Source: JAPHTQ01 sp050288165
GTDB lineage: Bacteria; Pseudomonadota; Gammaproteobacteria; Thiohalomonadales; Thiohalomonadaceae
DNA length: 64,000 bases
NCBI GenBank assembly: GCA_050288165.1
Contig: JBNKDG010000009.1
Coordinates: 1 to 64,000 of the forward strand
Direction: 5' to 3'
Shown: in pieces, positions 7,602 through 18,020 of the stretch
Numbering within the stretch: the stretch's first letter is position 1
How the letters are laid out: every line of letters starts with the position of its first letter
The notes under the pieces: generated by a model
The model's database searches: none
What the model saw: only the letters and a program-made list of their open reading frames with translations
What the model was told of the DNA's origin: nothing
Made by a program: the position numbers and the translations under genes

Positions 7602-8132
7602 ATGGCTAGATATATGAAACCTGTTAGCATCCCCTCCGGCGTTACGATCAACGTCAGTGGTCAGGCCCTGGAAGTAAAAGGTTCCAAGGGTGTCCTCGCT
7701 CACGAGGTACATGACTCCGTTGAAGTTAAGCAGGAAGAGGGTGGTGTGAGCTTTGCCCCGCGTGCCGAGACCAAAGAGGCTAACGCCCTGACTGGTACGA
7801 CCCGTGCACTGCTCAACAATATGATCAAAGGCGTTAGCGACGGCTTCGAGCGCAAGCTGGAACTGGTCGGCGTTGGTTACCGTGCGCAGGCACAGGGCAA
7901 GACCCTGAACCTGACCCTGGGTTTTTCCCACCCGGTTAACTACGCAGCACCCGAGGGGATCACTATTGAAACCCCGAGCCAGACCGAGATCCTGGTCAAA
8001 GGCATTGACAAGCAGAAGGTCGGCCAGGTTGCGGCAGACATTCGCGCCTACCGTCCACCGGAACCTTACAAGGGCAAGGGTGTTCGTTATTCCAACGAAC
8101 GTGTTGTCCGTAAGGAAGCCAAGAAGAAATAG
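7602..8132 (+). CDS. rplF: 50S ribosomal protein L6
   Basis: 176 residues with two homologous domains. L6 lies near the sarcin-ricin loop and the factor-binding site. The C-terminal signature PEPYKGKGVRYSNERVVRKE is clear, with the domain joint GVGYRAQAQGKTLNLTLGFS. It starts 12 nt after rpsH with GGGTGG upstream. Confidence 0.98.
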   Translation: MARYMKPVSIPSGVTINVSGQALEVKGSKGVLAHEVHDSVEVKQEEGGVSFAPRAETKEANALTGTTRALLNNMIKGVSDGFERKLELVGVGYRAQAQGKTLNLTLGFSHPVNYAAPEGITIETPSQTEILVKGIDKQKVGQVAADIRAYRPPEPYKGKGVRYSNERVVRKEAKKK

Positions 8133-8143
8133 GGTTTAAGGCG

Positions 8144-8500
8144 ATGAAATCGAAGAAAGAATCACGTTTGCGCCGCGCTGTACGCAGTCGCGCGAAGATC
8201 CGGGAACTGGGTGTGCACCGCCTGTGCGTCAATCGTACGCCGCGCCACATCTATGCCCAGATTATCGCCCCCAACGGTTCCGAAGTGATTGCTTCGGCCT
8301 CTACCGTGCAGGCGGACATCAAGGGTGGTCTGAAAACCACCGGCAATGCCGAGGCCGCTGCTGCAGTGGGTAAGGCGATTGCGGAAAAGGCGAAGGCTGC
8401 TGGCGTTAGTCAGGTTGCATTCGACCGTTCAGGTTTTAAATACCATGGTCGCGTTAAGGCTCTTGCCGATGCTGCGCGCGAAAGTGGTCTGGAATTCTAA
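8144..8500 (+). CDS. rplR: 50S ribosomal protein L18
   Basis: 118 residues. L18 binds 5S rRNA and helps load it on the 50S subunit. It has the basic N-terminal segment (KKESRLRRAVRSRAKIRELG) and the core VNRTPRHIYAQII. The C-terminal FDRSGFKYHGRVKALAD is the family hallmark. Standard spc operon position between rplF and rpsE. Confidence 0.98.
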   Translation: MKSKKESRLRRAVRSRAKIRELGVHRLCVNRTPRHIYAQIIAPNGSEVIASASTVQADIKGGLKTTGNAEAAAAVGKAIAEKAKAAGVSQVAFDRSGFKYHGRVKALADAARESGLEF

Positions 8501-8510
8501 GGGCTAGATT

Positions 8511-9020
8511 ATGGCGGGATTTGACGTAGCACCTAACAGCGACGGCCTCATCGAGAAGCTGGTCGGCGTAAATCGTGTTTCCAAGACAGTAAAGGGCGGA
8601 CGTATCTTCCAGTTCGCTGCACTGACTGTCGTTGGTGACGGCCAGGGCAAGGTCGGTTTCGGTACCGGCAAGGCTCGCGAGGTTCCGGCTGCTATCGCCA
8701 AGGCGATGGAAAGCGCACGTCGTAACATGCGCAAGGTCAACATTACTGACAACGGCACTCTGCAGTATCCGGTCAACGCCCGTCACGGCGCGGCCAAGGT
8801 GTACATGCAGCCCGCCTCTGAAGGTACTGGCGTTATCGCTGGTGGTGCAATGCGCGCCGTGTTCGAAGCAGCTGGCGTACACAACGTACTGGCCAAGTGC
8901 ATCGGTAGCAACAACCCGGTGAACGTGGTTCGTGCCACCATGAACGGTTTGACCGTAATGTCCTCTCCGGAAGAGGTTGCGGCCAAGCGTGGCAAAAGCG
9001 TGAAAGAGATTCTGGAATAA
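8511..9020 (+). CDS. rpsE: 30S ribosomal protein S5
   Basis: 169 residues. S5 lines the mRNA entry site and affects translational accuracy. The N-terminal double-stranded RNA-binding domain (KLVGVNRVSKTVKGGRIFQF) and the GDGQGKVGFGTGKAREVP loop are present. The C-terminal domain carries GTGVIAGGAMRAVFEAAGV. It starts 10 nt after rplR and is followed 3 nt later by rpmD. Confidence 0.98.
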   Translation: MAGFDVAPNSDGLIEKLVGVNRVSKTVKGGRIFQFAALTVVGDGQGKVGFGTGKAREVPAAIAKAMESARRNMRKVNITDNGTLQYPVNARHGAAKVYMQPASEGTGVIAGGAMRAVFEAAGVHNVLAKCIGSNNPVNVVRATMNGLTVMSSPEEVAAKRGKSVKEILE

Positions 9021-9023
9021 GTC

Positions 9024-9212
9024 ATGGCCAAGAACGAGATGATCAAAATCAAGCTGGTGCGTAGCGTATACGGCCGCCTGCCGACTCATCGGGCAACCGT
9101 TGCCGGTCTGGGCCTGCGTCGCATGCATCAAACCGTTGAAGTCCAGGACACCCCTGCCAATCGCGGCATGATTAACAAGGTGTCCTACATGGTCAAGGTT
9201 GTCGAGGACTAA
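9024..9212 (+). CDS. rpmD: 50S ribosomal protein L30
   Basis: 62 residues, the short bacterial form. L30 is a small 23S-binding protein on the solvent side. The motif KLVRSVYGRLPTHRATVAGL is typical, as is TVEVQDTPANRGMINKVSYM. Its start follows the rpsE stop by 3 nt and its stop is immediately followed by rplO, indicating one polycistronic unit. Confidence 0.97.
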   Translation: MAKNEMIKIKLVRSVYGRLPTHRATVAGLGLRRMHQTVEVQDTPANRGMINKVSYMVKVVED

Positions 9213-9213
9213 G

Positions 9214-9648
9214 ATGAAACTGAATACACTCTCACCTGGCGCGGGTGCCAAACAGAGCGCAAAGCGTGTGGGCCGTGGTATCGGTTCCGGCCTGGGCAAG
9301 ACTTGCGGCCGTGGCCATAAAGGTCAACACTCCCGTTCCGGCGGCTTCCATAAGGTCGGTTTCGAAGGCGGTCAAATGCCGCTGCAGCGCCGTCTGCCGA
9401 AGATCGGTTTTACCTCTCGCGTGGGTCGCACCACTGCTGAGATTCGCCTGCACGAGCTGGCACTGGTTGAAGGTGACGTGGTTGATCTGGTTGCCCTGAA
9501 AGCTGCCAACGTTATTCGCCAGGACATCAAGCGTGCCAAGGTGATTGCTTCTGGCACACTGGAGAAAGCGGTAACTGTACGTGGTCTCGGTGTCACCAAA
9601 GGTGCCAGGGCCGCGATCGAGGCAGCCGGCGGTAAAGTAGAGGACTGA
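9214..9648 (+). CDS. rplO: 50S ribosomal protein L15
   Basis: 144 residues from ATG 9214 (MKLNTLSPGAGAKQSAKR), one base after the rpmD stop, with GAGG inside rpmD. L15 is a late-assembly protein contacting several 23S domains. The glycine- and arginine-rich extension (GRGIGSGLGKTCGRGHKGQ) and the middle motif GFEGGQMPLQRRLPKIGF are characteristic. Confidence 0.97.
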   Translation: MKLNTLSPGAGAKQSAKRVGRGIGSGLGKTCGRGHKGQHSRSGGFHKVGFEGGQMPLQRRLPKIGFTSRVGRTTAEIRLHELALVEGDVVDLVALKAANVIRQDIKRAKVIASGTLEKAVTVRGLGVTKGARAAIEAAGGKVED

Positions 9649-9651
9649 TAA

Positions 9652-10998
9652 ATGGGAGCCTCCGCTTCAGCGATGGCCAACGCCATGTCCGGCGGCAAAC
9701 TGACCGAGCTGAAGCAGCGCCTGCTGTTTGTTCTCGGCGCGTTGCTGGTATTCCGCATCGGCGCCCATATCCCGGTTCCCGGTATTGACCCGGTTGCCCT
9801 GGCCAAACTGTTCGAGCAACAGCGCGGCACCATCCTCGACATGTTCAACATGTTCTCTGGTGGTGCGCTGCAGCGTTTCTCCCTGTTTGCCCTCGGCATC
9901 ATGCCTTATATCTCGGCGTCGATTATCGTCCAGCTGTTGACCAAGGTGTCACCGAAGCTGGAACAGCTGAGCAAAGAGGGTGCAGCCGGTAAACGCAAGA
10001 TTACCCAGTACACCCGTATGGGCACGTTGGTGTTGGCGACCTTTCAGGCATTCGGCGTAGCGGTAATGCTGGAGTCGCAGATGGCGGGTAACCAGCCGGT
10101 CGTTACCGACCCCGGCCTGACTTTCCGCCTGATTACAGCGGCGACCCTGGTCACCGGCACCCTGTTCCTGATGTGGCTGGGTGAGCAGATCACCGAGCGC
10201 GGTATCGGTAACGGTATTTCGCTGATTATCTTTGCCGGTATTGTGGCCGGTCTGCCGAGCGCCATTGGTGGCACCCTGGAGTTGGCGCGCACCGGTGAGA
10301 TGAATCCGGCAACCGTGTTGGTGCTGTTTGCGCTGATACTGGCAGTGACCGCTTTGGTGGTATTCGTCGAGCGTGGCCAACGCCGGATTACGGTGAACTA
10401 TGCCAAGCGCCAACAGGGGCGCAAGATGTATGCAGCGCAGTCCAGCCATCTGCCGCTGAAGGTGAACATGGCCGGGGTTATCCCGCCGATCTTCGCCTCG
10501 TCGATCATTCTCTTTCCGGCCTCGATTAGCGGCTGGTTCGCCAATGCCGAAGGCATGGGCTGGTTGCAGGATGTTTCGGCAATGCTTTCACCGGGACAAC
10601 CGATCTATGTCGGTCTGTATGCGGTAGCGATTATTTTCTTCTGCTTCTTCTACACGGCGTTGATGTTCAACCCCAAGGAGACAGCGGAAAACCTGAAGAA
10701 GTCTGGTGCCTTTGTTCCCGGGATTCGCCCCGGCGAGCAGACCGCCAAGTACATCGACAGTATTTTGGGTCGTCTGACCATGGCCGGTGCGATCTATATC
10801 ACTCTGGTCTGTCTGTTGCCGGAGTTCCTGCGACTGTCGTGGAACGTGCCGTTCTACTTCGGCGGGACTTCACTGCTGATTATCGTGGTGGTGGTAATGG
10901 ATTTCATGGCCCAACTGCAGGCTCACCTGATGTCGCATCAGTATGAGGGCCTGATGAAAAAGGCGAATTTGAAAGGTTACGGCAAACCGGGGCTGTAA
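9652..10998 (+). CDS. secY: Preprotein translocase subunit SecY
   Basis: 448 residues with ten predicted membrane segments. SecY is the channel of the SecYEG translocon for exported and membrane proteins, and would serve the many exported proteins of this window. Recognisable family sequence: RIGAHIPVPGIDPVALAKL, FALGIMPYISASIIVQLL, GIGNGISLIIF and the cytoplasmic loop near ERGQRRITVNYAKRQQGRK that contacts SecA and ribosomes. ATG 9652 follows rplO by 3 nt. Several internal Met codons make the exact start a little uncertain (the segment MGASASAMANAM is variable). Confidence 0.97.
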   Translation: MGASASAMANAMSGGKLTELKQRLLFVLGALLVFRIGAHIPVPGIDPVALAKLFEQQRGTILDMFNMFSGGALQRFSLFALGIMPYISASIIVQLLTKVSPKLEQLSKEGAAGKRKITQYTRMGTLVLATFQAFGVAVMLESQMAGNQPVVTDPGLTFRLITAATLVTGTLFLMWLGEQITERGIGNGISLIIFAGIVAGLPSAIGGTLELARTGEMNPATVLVLFALILAVTALVVFVERGQRRITVNYAKRQQGRKMYAAQSSHLPLKVNMAGVIPPIFASSIILFPASISGWFANAEGMGWLQDVSAMLSPGQPIYVGLYAVAIIFFCFFYTALMFNPKETAENLKKSGAFVPGIRPGEQTAKYIDSILGRLTMAGAIYITLVCLLPEFLRLSWNVPFYFGGTSLLIIVVVVMDFMAQLQAHLMSHQYEGLMKKANLKGYGKPGL

Positions 10999-11037
10999 GG
11001 TCACGATAGCCGAGATTGGATTTACTGGAGACGTAAG

Positions 11038-11154
11038 ATGAAGGTTCGTGCTTCTGTTAAGAAGATTTGCCGCAACTGCAAGATCATCCGCCGCAATGGT
11101 ACCGTGCGTGTGATCTGCTCCTCCGACGCCCGCCACAAGCAGCGTCAGGGCTAG
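11038..11154 (+). CDS. rpmJ: 50S ribosomal protein L36 (zinc-ribbon form)
   Basis: 38 residues: starts MKVRASVKKICRNCKIIRR and ends CSSDARHKQRQG. L36 is the smallest 50S protein. The CxxC, Cys and His ligands of the zinc ribbon are all present (C11, C14, C27, H32), so this is the zinc-binding form, the main copy in gammaproteobacteria. CTGGAG lies about 8 nt upstream of the ATG. It is the last gene of the spc cluster; a promoter-like sequence follows in the 133-nt gap before rpsM. Confidence 0.96.
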   Translation: MKVRASVKKICRNCKIIRRNGTVRVICSSDARHKQRQG

Positions 11155-11197
11155 TCTGTGGGCGGCTCTGCAGTGATGGCCGAAGGCCGCGCAGGGC

Positions 11198-11226
11198 TTG
11201 ATTCACGGTAGGTTTGCGATTATTAT
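11198..11226 (+). promoter_or_regulatory. Candidate alpha operon promoter upstream of rpsM
   Basis: TTGATT at 11198-11203 and TATTAT at 11221-11226 are separated by exactly 17 nt, a good sigma-70 arrangement. The -10 hexamer and GC-rich discriminator (GGCGCGC) resemble those of the candidate spc promoter at 5515. In E. coli the alpha operon also has its own promoter between secY/rpmJ and rpsM, and an S4-binding pseudoknot in the leader. A leader of about 55 nt would precede the rpsM ATG. Confidence 0.65.
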
Positions 11227-11287
11227 GGCGCGCTTTTCCACAGCGCGTCAGGCGTTTGTGCTTTTGTGATTTTGAGGGAGTGGCTAA

Positions 11288-11644
11288 ATGGCCCGTATTG
11301 CTGGAATTAACATCCCGGTGAACAAGCATGCAGTGATTGCCCTGACGGCGATCTACGGCATCGGTCGTACCCGTTCAAAGCAGATCTGTGAAGCGGCAGG
11401 TATCAACCCGGCTGCACAAATCAAGGATCTGACCGAGGCGGAGATCGAGAAGGTGCGTGGCGAAGTCGCCAAGTTCACCGTTGAAGGCGACCTGCGTCGT
11501 GAGGTTTCCATGAACATCAAGCGTTTGATGGACCTCGGTTGCTACCGTGGTATCCGTCATCGCCGCGGTCTGCCGCTGCGTGGTCAGCGCACCCGTACCA
11601 ATGCGCGTACCCGTAAGGGCCCGCGTCGTCCGATTAAGAAGTAA
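11288..11644 (+). CDS. rpsM: 30S ribosomal protein S13
   Basis: 118 residues. S13 contacts P-site tRNA and L5 across the interface. It begins MARIAGINIPVNKHAVIALT and ends with the basic tail RTRTNARTRKGPRRPIKK. GAGGGAG lies upstream. First gene of the alpha cluster, the place where S4 represses translation in E. coli. Confidence 0.98.
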   Translation: MARIAGINIPVNKHAVIALTAIYGIGRTRSKQICEAAGINPAAQIKDLTEAEIEKVRGEVAKFTVEGDLRREVSMNIKRLMDLGCYRGIRHRRGLPLRGQRTRTNARTRKGPRRPIKK

Positions 11645-11692
11645 TTGAACAGACACCCGTCTGATTCTTAATAGTTATCTGGGAAGCAGGAT

Positions 11693-12085
11693 ATGGCAAA
11701 GGCGACCAACACTCGCACCCGTAAAAAGGTTAAAAAGAACGTTGTAGACGGCGTTGCGCACGTCCACGCGTCCTTTAACAACACGATTATCACCATCTCC
11801 GACCGTCAGGGTAACACCCTGTGCTGGGCGACTGCTGGTGGTTCCGGATTCCGTGGTTCACGCAAGAGCACCCCGTTCGCAGCCCAGGTTGCTGCTGAGA
11901 AGGCCGGTACTGTTGCCCAGGAATACGGCATGAAGAATATGGAAGTCTGGGTTAAGGGCCCCGGTCCTGGCCGTGAGTCAGCCGTTCGTGCGCTGAACAA
12001 CATGGGCTTCAAGATCACTCACATTACCGACGTGACGCCGATCCCGCATAACGGGTGCCGTCCGCCGAAAAAACGTCGCGTATAA
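11693..12085 (+). CDS. rpsK: 30S ribosomal protein S11
   Basis: 130 residues. S11 forms part of the platform around the Shine-Dalgarno helix. Typical sequence: GVAHVHASFNNTIITISDRQ, the segment GGSGFRGSRKSTPFAAQ and the tail ITDVTPIPHNGCRPPKKRRV. It follows rpsM by 48 nt without a visible terminator. Confidence 0.98.
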   Translation: MAKATNTRTRKKVKKNVVDGVAHVHASFNNTIITISDRQGNTLCWATAGGSGFRGSRKSTPFAAQVAAEKAGTVAQEYGMKNMEVWVKGPGPGRESAVRALNNMGFKITHITDVTPIPHNGCRPPKKRRV

Positions 12086-12103
12086 AGCAAGAGGCTTCCG
12101 AAA

Positions 12104-12730
12104 TTGGCTAGGTATATCGGTTCCAAGTGTCGTCAGTGCCGTCGTGAGGGCGAAAAGCTCTTTCTGAAAGGCGAGAAGTGTTACACCAGCAAGTGTGCGA
12201 TCGAAAATCGCCCGTTCCCGCCGGGACAGCATGGTCAGCGTCGTACCCGTCTGTCTGACTACGCCCGTCAGCTGCGTGAGAAGCAGAAGCTGCGCCGTAT
12301 CTACGGTATCCTGGAAAACCAGTTCCGCCTTTACTATAAAGAAGCGGACCGTCTGCGCGGCTCCACCGGTGAGAACCTGCTGCAACTGCTGGAGTGCCGC
12401 CTGGATAACGTGGTTTATCGCATGGGCTTCGGCGTTTCCCGCTCTGAAGCGCGTCAGCTGGTACGTCACAACGGTATCGTGGTGAACGGCCAGAAGGTCA
12501 ACATCCCTTCCTATCAGGTCAAGGCTGGAGACGTGGTTGCTGTCGCCGAGAAGGCCAAGGCGCAACTGCGCGTCAAATCATCCAGTGACCTGGCGCAACA
12601 GCGCGGTCTGCCGGAGTGGCTTGATGTCGACGGCAAGAAACTGGAAGGCGTATTCAAGGCAATGCCTGAGCGTAGCGAACTGCCTGCTGAGATTCAGGAG
12701 CAGCTGGTCGTCGAACTCTACTCCAAGTAA
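12104..12730 (+). CDS. rpsD: 30S ribosomal protein S4 (TTG start, zinc-ligand form)
   Basis: 208 residues. S4 nucleates 30S assembly and in E. coli represses the alpha operon. The frame opens at TTG 12104 (MARYIGSKCRQCRREG), with GAGG 11 nt upstream; no in-frame ATG fits the conserved N terminus. Four cysteines near the N terminus (KCRQC, then GEKCYTSKC) form a zinc-ligand pattern that E. coli S4 lacks. The S4 RNA-binding domain lies around residues 95-160 (LLECRLDNVVYRMGFG). A rare start codon on the operon's own repressor gene may keep S4 yield low. Confidence 0.96.
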   Translation: MARYIGSKCRQCRREGEKLFLKGEKCYTSKCAIENRPFPPGQHGQRRTRLSDYARQLREKQKLRRIYGILENQFRLYYKEADRLRGSTGENLLQLLECRLDNVVYRMGFGVSRSEARQLVRHNGIVVNGQKVNIPSYQVKAGDVVAVAEKAKAQLRVKSSSDLAQQRGLPEWLDVDGKKLEGVFKAMPERSELPAEIQEQLVVELYSK

Positions 12731-12741
12731 TTTGACTGTTT

Positions 12742-12796
12742 CCGCCTGACGCGATTCGCGTTAGGCGGGATATCTACCAGCGCCAGTCGCTGGTAG
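12742..12796. other. Tandem strong hairpins in the rpsD-rpoA gap
   Basis: The first stem pairs 12742-12753 with 12757-12768 (12 bp with one G-U, 3-nt loop ATT). Five nt later a second perfect 9-bp stem pairs CTACCAGCG at 12774-12782 with CGCTGGTAG at 12788-12796. Neither has a following T-run, so they are not simple terminators. They occupy most of the gap ahead of the rpoA ribosome-binding site (AGAGGA at 12808). Such stems could block RNase progress or uncouple rpoA expression from rpsD; the role is inference. Confidence 0.6.
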
Positions 12797-12819
12797 TGCA
12801 TTTTCAAAGAGGACTATTC

Positions 12820-13827
12820 ATGCACGGCTCAGAACTGGAATTACTCAAGCCACGTATGGTCGGTGTCCAGAAGATCAGTGACACCGCCGCCAAGGTAACC
12901 CTGGAGCCGCTGGAGCGCGGTTTTGGTCATACCCTGGGTAACGCCCTGCGTCGCATCCTGCTCTCCTCCATGGTGGGCAGCGCGATCACCGAAGCGACCA
13001 TCGACGGGGTATTGCACGAGTACACCGCCATTGAGGGGGTACAGGAAGACGTTATCGAAATCCTGCTCAACCTGAAAGGCGTAGCGATTCGACTGAACAA
13101 CCGTCAACAGGCCACGCTGAACCTGAAGAAGAGCGGCCCTGGCGTAGTGACCGCTGCGGATATCGAACTGGACCACGATGTTGAAGTCATCAATCCGGAT
13201 CATGTTATCGCCAACCTGACCAAGGGTGGCGAGCTGAGCATGACCCTGAAAGTGGAGCAGGGCCGTGGTTACCAGCCGGCCAACCAGCGTGCCGACGCGG
13301 ATGATGAATCCCGTCCTATCGGTTCCCTGTTGATCGACGCTTCCTACAGCCCGATCAGCCGCGTCGCCTACTCTGTAGAGCGCGCCCGTGTGGAACAGCG
13401 CACCGACCTGGACAAGCTGGTACTGGAGATCGAAACCAACGGTACCATCGAGGCCGATGAGGCGATCCGCAAGGCCGCCACTATCCTGCAGGATCAGCTC
13501 TCCAGCTTTGTTGACCTGGAAGGCAAGACCCAGGCTGTGGAAGAGTCAGCCGAGCCGGAGATCGACCCGATCCTGCTGCGCCCGGTCGACGATCTGGAAC
13601 TGACCGTTCGTTCCGCCAACTGCCTCAAGGCAGAGAATATTTACTACATCGGTGACCTGATTCAGCGCACCGAGGTGGAGCTGCTGAAGACCCCGAATCT
13701 GGGTAAGAAGTCGCTCACCGAAATCAAAGACGTGCTGGCTTCACGTGGTCTGTCCCTGGGCATGCGCCTGGAGAACTGGCCGCCCGCCAGCATCAAGAAT
13801 GCGGATGATGCCAAGGCCAGCGCCTGA
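12820..13827 (+). CDS. rpoA: DNA-directed RNA polymerase subunit alpha
   Basis: 335 residues from ATG 12820 (MHGSELELLKPRMV), 7 nt after AGAGGA; an upstream in-frame ATG at 12796 lies in the hairpin and is not supported. Alpha dimerises to start RNA polymerase assembly. The N-terminal domain (about 1-235) carries the dimerisation sequence FGHTLGNALRRILLSSMVG. The C-terminal domain (about 250-325) carries RSANCLKAENIYYIGDL and TPNLGKKSLTEIKD, the part that binds UP elements and activators such as CRP. It lies in the alpha cluster between rpsD and rplQ. Confidence 0.98.
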   Translation: MHGSELELLKPRMVGVQKISDTAAKVTLEPLERGFGHTLGNALRRILLSSMVGSAITEATIDGVLHEYTAIEGVQEDVIEILLNLKGVAIRLNNRQQATLNLKKSGPGVVTAADIELDHDVEVINPDHVIANLTKGGELSMTLKVEQGRGYQPANQRADADDESRPIGSLLIDASYSPISRVAYSVERARVEQRTDLDKLVLEIETNGTIEADEAIRKAATILQDQLSSFVDLEGKTQAVEESAEPEIDPILLRPVDDLELTVRSANCLKAENIYYIGDLIQRTEVELLKTPNLGKKSLTEIKDVLASRGLSLGMRLENWPPASIKNADDAKASA

Positions 13828-13864
13828 GCATTGCCAAGTTAGATAGCGTTTAAAGGAAAGTACA

Positions 13865-14257
13865 ATGCGTCACCGTCACTCTGGCCGCCAATTGAACCGC
13901 GACAGCAGCAGCCGCAAGGCCATGTTCCGTAACATGGCAGCCTCTCTGCTGCGTCATGAACTGATCAAGACCACCCTGCCCAAGGCCAAGGAGCTGCGTC
14001 GCGTTGCCGAGCCGCTCATCACCATGGCCAAGAGCGACAGCGTCGCCAACCGCCGCCTGGCATTTGACCGCCTGCGTGACCGCGAAGTGGTGACCAAGCT
14101 GTTCAATGAGCTGGGTCCGCGCTACGAAAGCCGTCCCGGTGGTTACCTGCGTATCCTCAAGTGCGGTTTCCGCGCGGGTGATAATGCACCGATGGCCTAT
14201 GTCGAGCTGGTGGATCGCGCCAGCGATGCCGACGCAGTCGAGGCCGATAGCGAATAA
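13865..14257 (+). CDS. rplQ: 50S ribosomal protein L17
   Basis: 130 residues. L17 sits near the tunnel exit. The N-terminal sequence MRHRHSGRQLNRDSSSRKAM and the central TLPKAKELRRVAEPLIT are highly conserved; the acidic C terminus (DADAVEADSE) is variable. It is the last gene of the alpha cluster and is followed by a strong terminator. Confidence 0.98.
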   Translation: MRHRHSGRQLNRDSSSRKAMFRNMAASLLRHELIKTTLPKAKELRRVAEPLITMAKSDSVANRRLAFDRLRDREVVTKLFNELGPRYESRPGGYLRILKCGFRAGDNAPMAYVELVDRASDADAVEADSE

Positions 14258-14285
14258 GCTATTTTGTGCAGTAGCCTCCATAGTG

Positions 14286-14313
14286 AAAAGCCGGGCCTTG
14301 TGCCCGGCTTTTT
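14286..14313 (+). terminator. Intrinsic terminator after rplQ
   Basis: GCCGGGC at 14290-14296 pairs with GCCCGGC at 14302-14308 around a 5-nt loop, with AAAA before and TTTTT after. It closes the ribosomal-protein cluster 29 nt after the rplQ stop. Confidence 0.9.
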
Positions 14314-14366
14314 GTTTCTGGCAGGATGCCAACTGGTGATATGGAAAGGCGATATGGAGATGCAAC

Positions 14367-15090
14367 ATGATCGCGATATTGACCGACTTCGGGCTGGACG
14401 GCCCCTACACAGGTGTAATGAAGTCCATTCTTGCCCATCGCGCGCCGCGGGTGCCGGTGATCGACCTGTTTGCCGATATTCCTGCGCATAACATCCACTC
14501 CGGCGCCCACCTGCTGGCGGCCTACCAGGCCGAATTTCCCGCTGAAACGATCTTCCTCTGTGTGGTCGACCCCGGCGTCGGCAGCGAGCAGCGCGAGCCG
14601 GTGGTTATGCGGGCCGATCGCAACTGGTATGTCGGGCCGGACAACGGCCTGTTCGATGTGGTGGCGGCGCGTAGCGAGGTGGTGGATGCCTGGCGTATCC
14701 GCTGGCGACCGGAGCGGATGAGTGCCAGCTTTCACGGCCGGGACCTGTTCGCCCCGGTGGCGGCGATGCTGGCGATGGGCGATTTTCCCGAGGCGCAGCC
14801 CTACCAGTTCAAGGTCACCCCCGCGATGGCGGAGGATCTGCCGCAGGTGATCTATGTGGATCGTTTCGGCAACCTGCTGACCGGGCTGCGCGCTGAAAGC
14901 CTGGGCAACATCGAGGCGTTGAGCTTCAAGGGCCAGGTGGTACCACGGGTCTGGACCTTTAGCGATGTGGCGGAGGGTATGCCCCTTTGCTATGAGAATC
15001 CCACCGGCCTGCTGGAGATCGCGGTCAACTGCGGCCGTGCCGACGACTATTTCAACGTCAGCATTGGCGACCGCATCGAGCCGAAGGTCA

Positions 15091-15113
<23 letters not shown>
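14367..15113 (+). CDS. SAM-dependent hydroxide adenosyltransferase / SAM hydrolase family (DUF62)
   Basis: 248 residues. The family splits S-adenosylmethionine to adenosine and methionine using water as nucleophile; the related fluorinase and chlorinase use halide. Family hallmarks seen are MIAILTDFGLDGPYTGVMK at the start, VVDPGVGSEQR, YVGPDNGLF, SFHGRDLFAPVAA and the C-terminal NPTGLLEIAVN. The catalytic Asp-Arg-His set appears to be in place (DPGVGS and HGRD motifs). Start chosen at ATG 14367 with GGAGA about 9 nt upstream. Its 3' end overlaps the convergent uvrA by 23 nt. The physiological role of this family in most bacteria is unclear. Confidence 0.88.
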
Positions 15114-17913
<2,800 letters not shown>

Positions 17914-18020
17914 GCTCTTTCCCGTGGTAAAACGAACCTGCTACTATACGACCGATTCCTATATTTGAGCAAAACAATAAACATTTTCCGGCAACGGCTT
18001 ATTTCCCGGGCTTCCAATAG

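Noticed and set aside
17914..18020. Possible LexA/SOS box between uvrA and the MFS gene
   Set aside because: E. coli has one at uvrA-ssb, but no CTGT-N8-ACAG match was found in this 107-nt gap.
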